This document shows, piece by piece, positions 6,539-8,040 of a stretch of DNA of 8,040 nucleotides. Made by a program: the position numbers and the translations under genes. The notes under the pieces were generated by a model that saw nothing but the letters and a program-made list of their open reading frames with translations, had not been told where the DNA came from and searched no databases. The DNA is from Bacteroidia bacterium (GTDB lineage: Bacteria; Bacteroidota; Bacteroidia; SpSt-205): the NCBI GenBank assembly GCA_025060275.1, contig JANXCJ010000008.1, positions 1-8,040 of the forward strand, in the 5' to 3' direction. Each line of letters opens with the position of its first letter. Within the stretch, counting starts at the first letter, position 1.

Positions 6539-7171
6539 TTAGTTAGAGGGTAGCAGTGCCATGAGTTCCCTTGCTACCTCTATGGGTTCTGAGGCTTTGC
6601 AGAAGGCTGAGAGAACGGCTACACCGTGGAGATTCGGTACAGCTTCAAAAAGCATTCGTGCTCTTTCTGGCGTGATACCACCGATGGCTATGACAGGATG
6701 ACTTATAGCCTCTACATAAGTTCTTAAGCCATCTATTCCTAAGGGAGGTCTCCCTGAGTCTTTAGTAGAGGTCTCAAAAACAGGCCCTACTCCCACATAA
6801 GCGATCGGCCAGCGCCGAACTCTCTCATAAAACTCCATGGAATGCACGGTTACGCCTATGAGAGTAAAGGCAGGGACCTTTCGCATAACCTCCTCTACAG
6901 GCATGTCTTCCTCTCCAATATGGATACCAGTGGCCCCTATCTCGGCAGCTAATTCCACATGGTCGTTAATAATTAGCTGGGTATGAGTACGCCGGGCTAA
7001 CTCAGCTATCCTGCGTAGCTCCTCCATGTGCCTCTGGGGAGAGAATTTTTTCTCTCTATATTGAATAGTAGGAATACCGGCTGCAATAGCTTTCTCGCAC
7101 AACTCGTAATGCGAAAAGCGCTGCTGTACCTGGGTATCGGTTAGAATATGTATTCGTCCTATGCGTAGCAT
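6539..7171 (-). CDS. thiE: Thiamine phosphate synthase ThiE
   Basis: ThiE joins hydroxymethylpyrimidine diphosphate and thiazole phosphate to thiamine phosphate in the cytosol. The 210-residue TIM-barrel protein matches the family length. Motifs seen: RIHILTD near the start, IQYREKK (36-42) with the Gln, Arg and Lys of the diphosphate site, IINDHVELA (67-75) with the Asn-Asp pair, GIHIGEED (82-89) with the metal-binding Asp, IGVTVHS (105-111), YVGVGPVFETSTK (125-137), VIAIGGIT (160-167) and VAVLSAF (184-190). The VHS and VFET segments resemble the paralogue TenI, but the complete QYREK/IND/EED set favours true synthase activity. ATG 7171 is chosen over an upstream TTG at 7216 because it places the first barrel strand at the N-terminus and avoids overlap with the upstream gene. 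It starts 11 nt after that gene's stop, with no promoter box seen, so co-transcription is likely. Confidence 0.92.
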   Translation of the reverse strand: MLRIGRIHILTDTQVQQRFSHYELCEKAIAAGIPTIQYREKKFSPQRHMEELRRIAELARRTHTQLIINDHVELAAEIGATGIHIGEEDMPVEEVMRKVPAFTLIGVTVHSMEFYERVRRWPIAYVGVGPVFETSTKDSGRPPLGIDGLRTYVEAISHPVIAIGGITPERARMLFEAVPNLHGVAVLSAFCKASEPIEVARELMALLPSN

Positions 7172-7182
7172 TATTCTAAGAA

Positions 7183-8040
7183 TTATTCGTTGGAGAAGAG
7201 GACTTTCCCTGTCCAATAAAATTCTGGCGTTTCCACTTGAAGAAAGGCAAGGCCTTTGCTTTCAATTTTCCAGTGAAAAGGGGCCTCAGGAATGATAACG
7301 AGACTTATAGGCCTGCCTATCCCATCCCACCCTCTAACTGAAGGAGGTAGAGGACTTTTTACATAGAGGGCGCCCCCTGCTGCATATATTCTTTCATTTT
7401 GCAATGGCTCTATATGGGTATTGCTCAGCTGGTGTATGGCTACTATTCCGTCTAACTCTGCGCTAAGGCGGTCGGGAGATTGCCAGTGGGTGGCATCCCT
7501 CACTCTTACGAATCGTATCCATGGGAGCCCCACGACCCTTAGATCAAAAGTATCTCCCCCTGCTTGAGCGGGGTCTTGCCAGTTGATAGGTGCAGAGCAG
7601 CTCATACAGCCTGTGGGCGTGCGCCCAGCTAAGCCCCTCCCAGTGAGCGAGTCATACGGAAAGGTTCTCCAATTCTCTCCATCCTGAGATACTTCTACTA
7701 TCATCCATTCCTCAAATATCTGGTTATTTCCATAGCGAAAGGGGTTTTCAAAAACGATGAAATCGGCGCCAGCTCCATCTGCGATAGGTGGATCAAATTC
7801 TAACGCTATGTAGCCCCCCTTCCCTAAGGAGACTATTTGGCAGGGGTCTGCACAGGGTGTAGTGGGAGTGGCTGTGGTACATATAGTTCCTAGTACGTTG
7901 TAAGGAAAGTAGGAGCTCTGCTGGCCAAACGTTTGACTACTACCAAAGAAGTGCTGAGATACGCGAATAGGCCAGATAGAAGGAGGACTTATGACCCCAC
8001 ATCTCGTTTCACAAGCACATTGCCCTATGCCTTTATGCGG
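7183..8040 (-). CDS. Secreted surface protein with a conserved GGD-FDL/VFENPF domain and probable T9SS-like C-terminus, 5' end beyond window
   Basis: The frame is open from the right edge to TAA at 7183-7185, showing the last 285 residues; ATG 7704 is internal, not the start. No signal peptide is visible because the 5' end is cut. The visible part starts with a Cys cluster (GQCACETRCG), then FPYNVLGT, CADPCQIVSLGKGGYIALEF, ADGAGADFIVFENPF, VEVSQDGENWRTFP, GCMSCSAPI, AGGDTFDLRVVGL, IRFVRVRDAT and SAELDGIVAIH. This order matches a widespread, poorly characterised domain of bacterial surface proteins (also seen in Myxococcota), probably a beta-sandwich; no activity is known to me. The final 75 residues (YAAGGALYVKSPLPPSVRGW, GIGRPIS, GLAFLQVET, KVLFSN) follow the strand pattern of T9SS sorting domains but are diverged and lack PNP. 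It is the upstream partner of thiE with an 11-nt gap. Confidence 0.75.
   Translation of the reverse strand, partial: PHKGIGQCACETRCGVISPPSIWPIRVSQHFFGSSQTFGQQSSYFPYNVLGTICTTATPTTPCADPCQIVSLGKGGYIALEFDPPIADGAGADFIVFENPFRYGNNQIFEEWMIVEVSQDGENWRTFPYDSLTGRGLAGRTPTGCMSCSAPINWQDPAQAGGDTFDLRVVGLPWIRFVRVRDATHWQSPDRLSAELDGIVAIHQLSNTHIEPLQNERIYAAGGALYVKSPLPPSVRGWDGIGRPISLVIIPEAPFHWKIESKGLAFLQVETPEFYWTGKVLFSNE

Noticed and set aside
6500..6540. A possible terminator after thiE (T-run on the minus strand near 6515-6522).
   Set aside because: There is a run of T but no convincing GC-rich hairpin before it.
7545..7552. TACTTTTG on the minus strand inside the secreted protein gene, upstream of thiE.
   Set aside because: It is over 370 bp from the thiE start and inside the coding frame, so it is most likely a chance match, though an internal promoter for thiE cannot be excluded.

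Overview
The window reads as a compact chromosome segment of a Bacteroidota-type bacterium. Three things point there. One secreted protein has a type IX secretion (T9SS) type A sorting domain, and a second has a diverged tail that looks like one. Several gene starts carry perfect matches to the Bacteroidota -7 promoter consensus TAnnTTTG. The nucleoside phosphorylase is of the kind common in that phylum. About half of the Ile codons in the leftmost gene are ATA, and the DAHP synthase is the Thermotoga-like short form with an N-terminal regulatory domain. Both hint at a thermophilic or deep-branching lineage, but that is inference and no genus can be named.

Layout from left to right. A family 5 peptide-binding lipoprotein (minus strand, 3' end cut by the left edge) overlaps the end of dapB by 10 nt, so the two form one minus-strand unit, dapB then lipoprotein. 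Fifty-four base pairs separate dapB from the divergent plus-strand DAHP synthase gene, and this gap holds two back-to-back candidate promoters. The DAHP synthase gene runs tail-to-tail into a nucleoside phosphorylase gene with a 13-bp overlap. The phosphorylase lies 34 bp downstream of a large secreted M43-type metalloprotease with a PKD-like domain, a jelly-roll-like domain and a T9SS sorting domain. The protease has its own candidate promoter directly abutting its start codon. Further right, thiE follows by 11 bp a secreted protein whose 5' end lies beyond the right edge.

Functionally this is mostly housekeeping biosynthesis (lysine/diaminopimelate, aromatic amino acids, thiamine, nucleoside salvage) interleaved with cell-surface functions (peptide binding, secreted protease, secreted surface protein). 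No intergenic stretch exceeds 70 bp. I see no tRNA, rRNA, CRISPR array, insertion sequence, prophage or toxin-antitoxin pair. I do not see a convincing new multi-gene system. The most interesting signals are the gene-boundary architecture (divergent -7 boxes, probable leaderless starts, overlapping convergent ends) and the partial secreted protein at the right edge.
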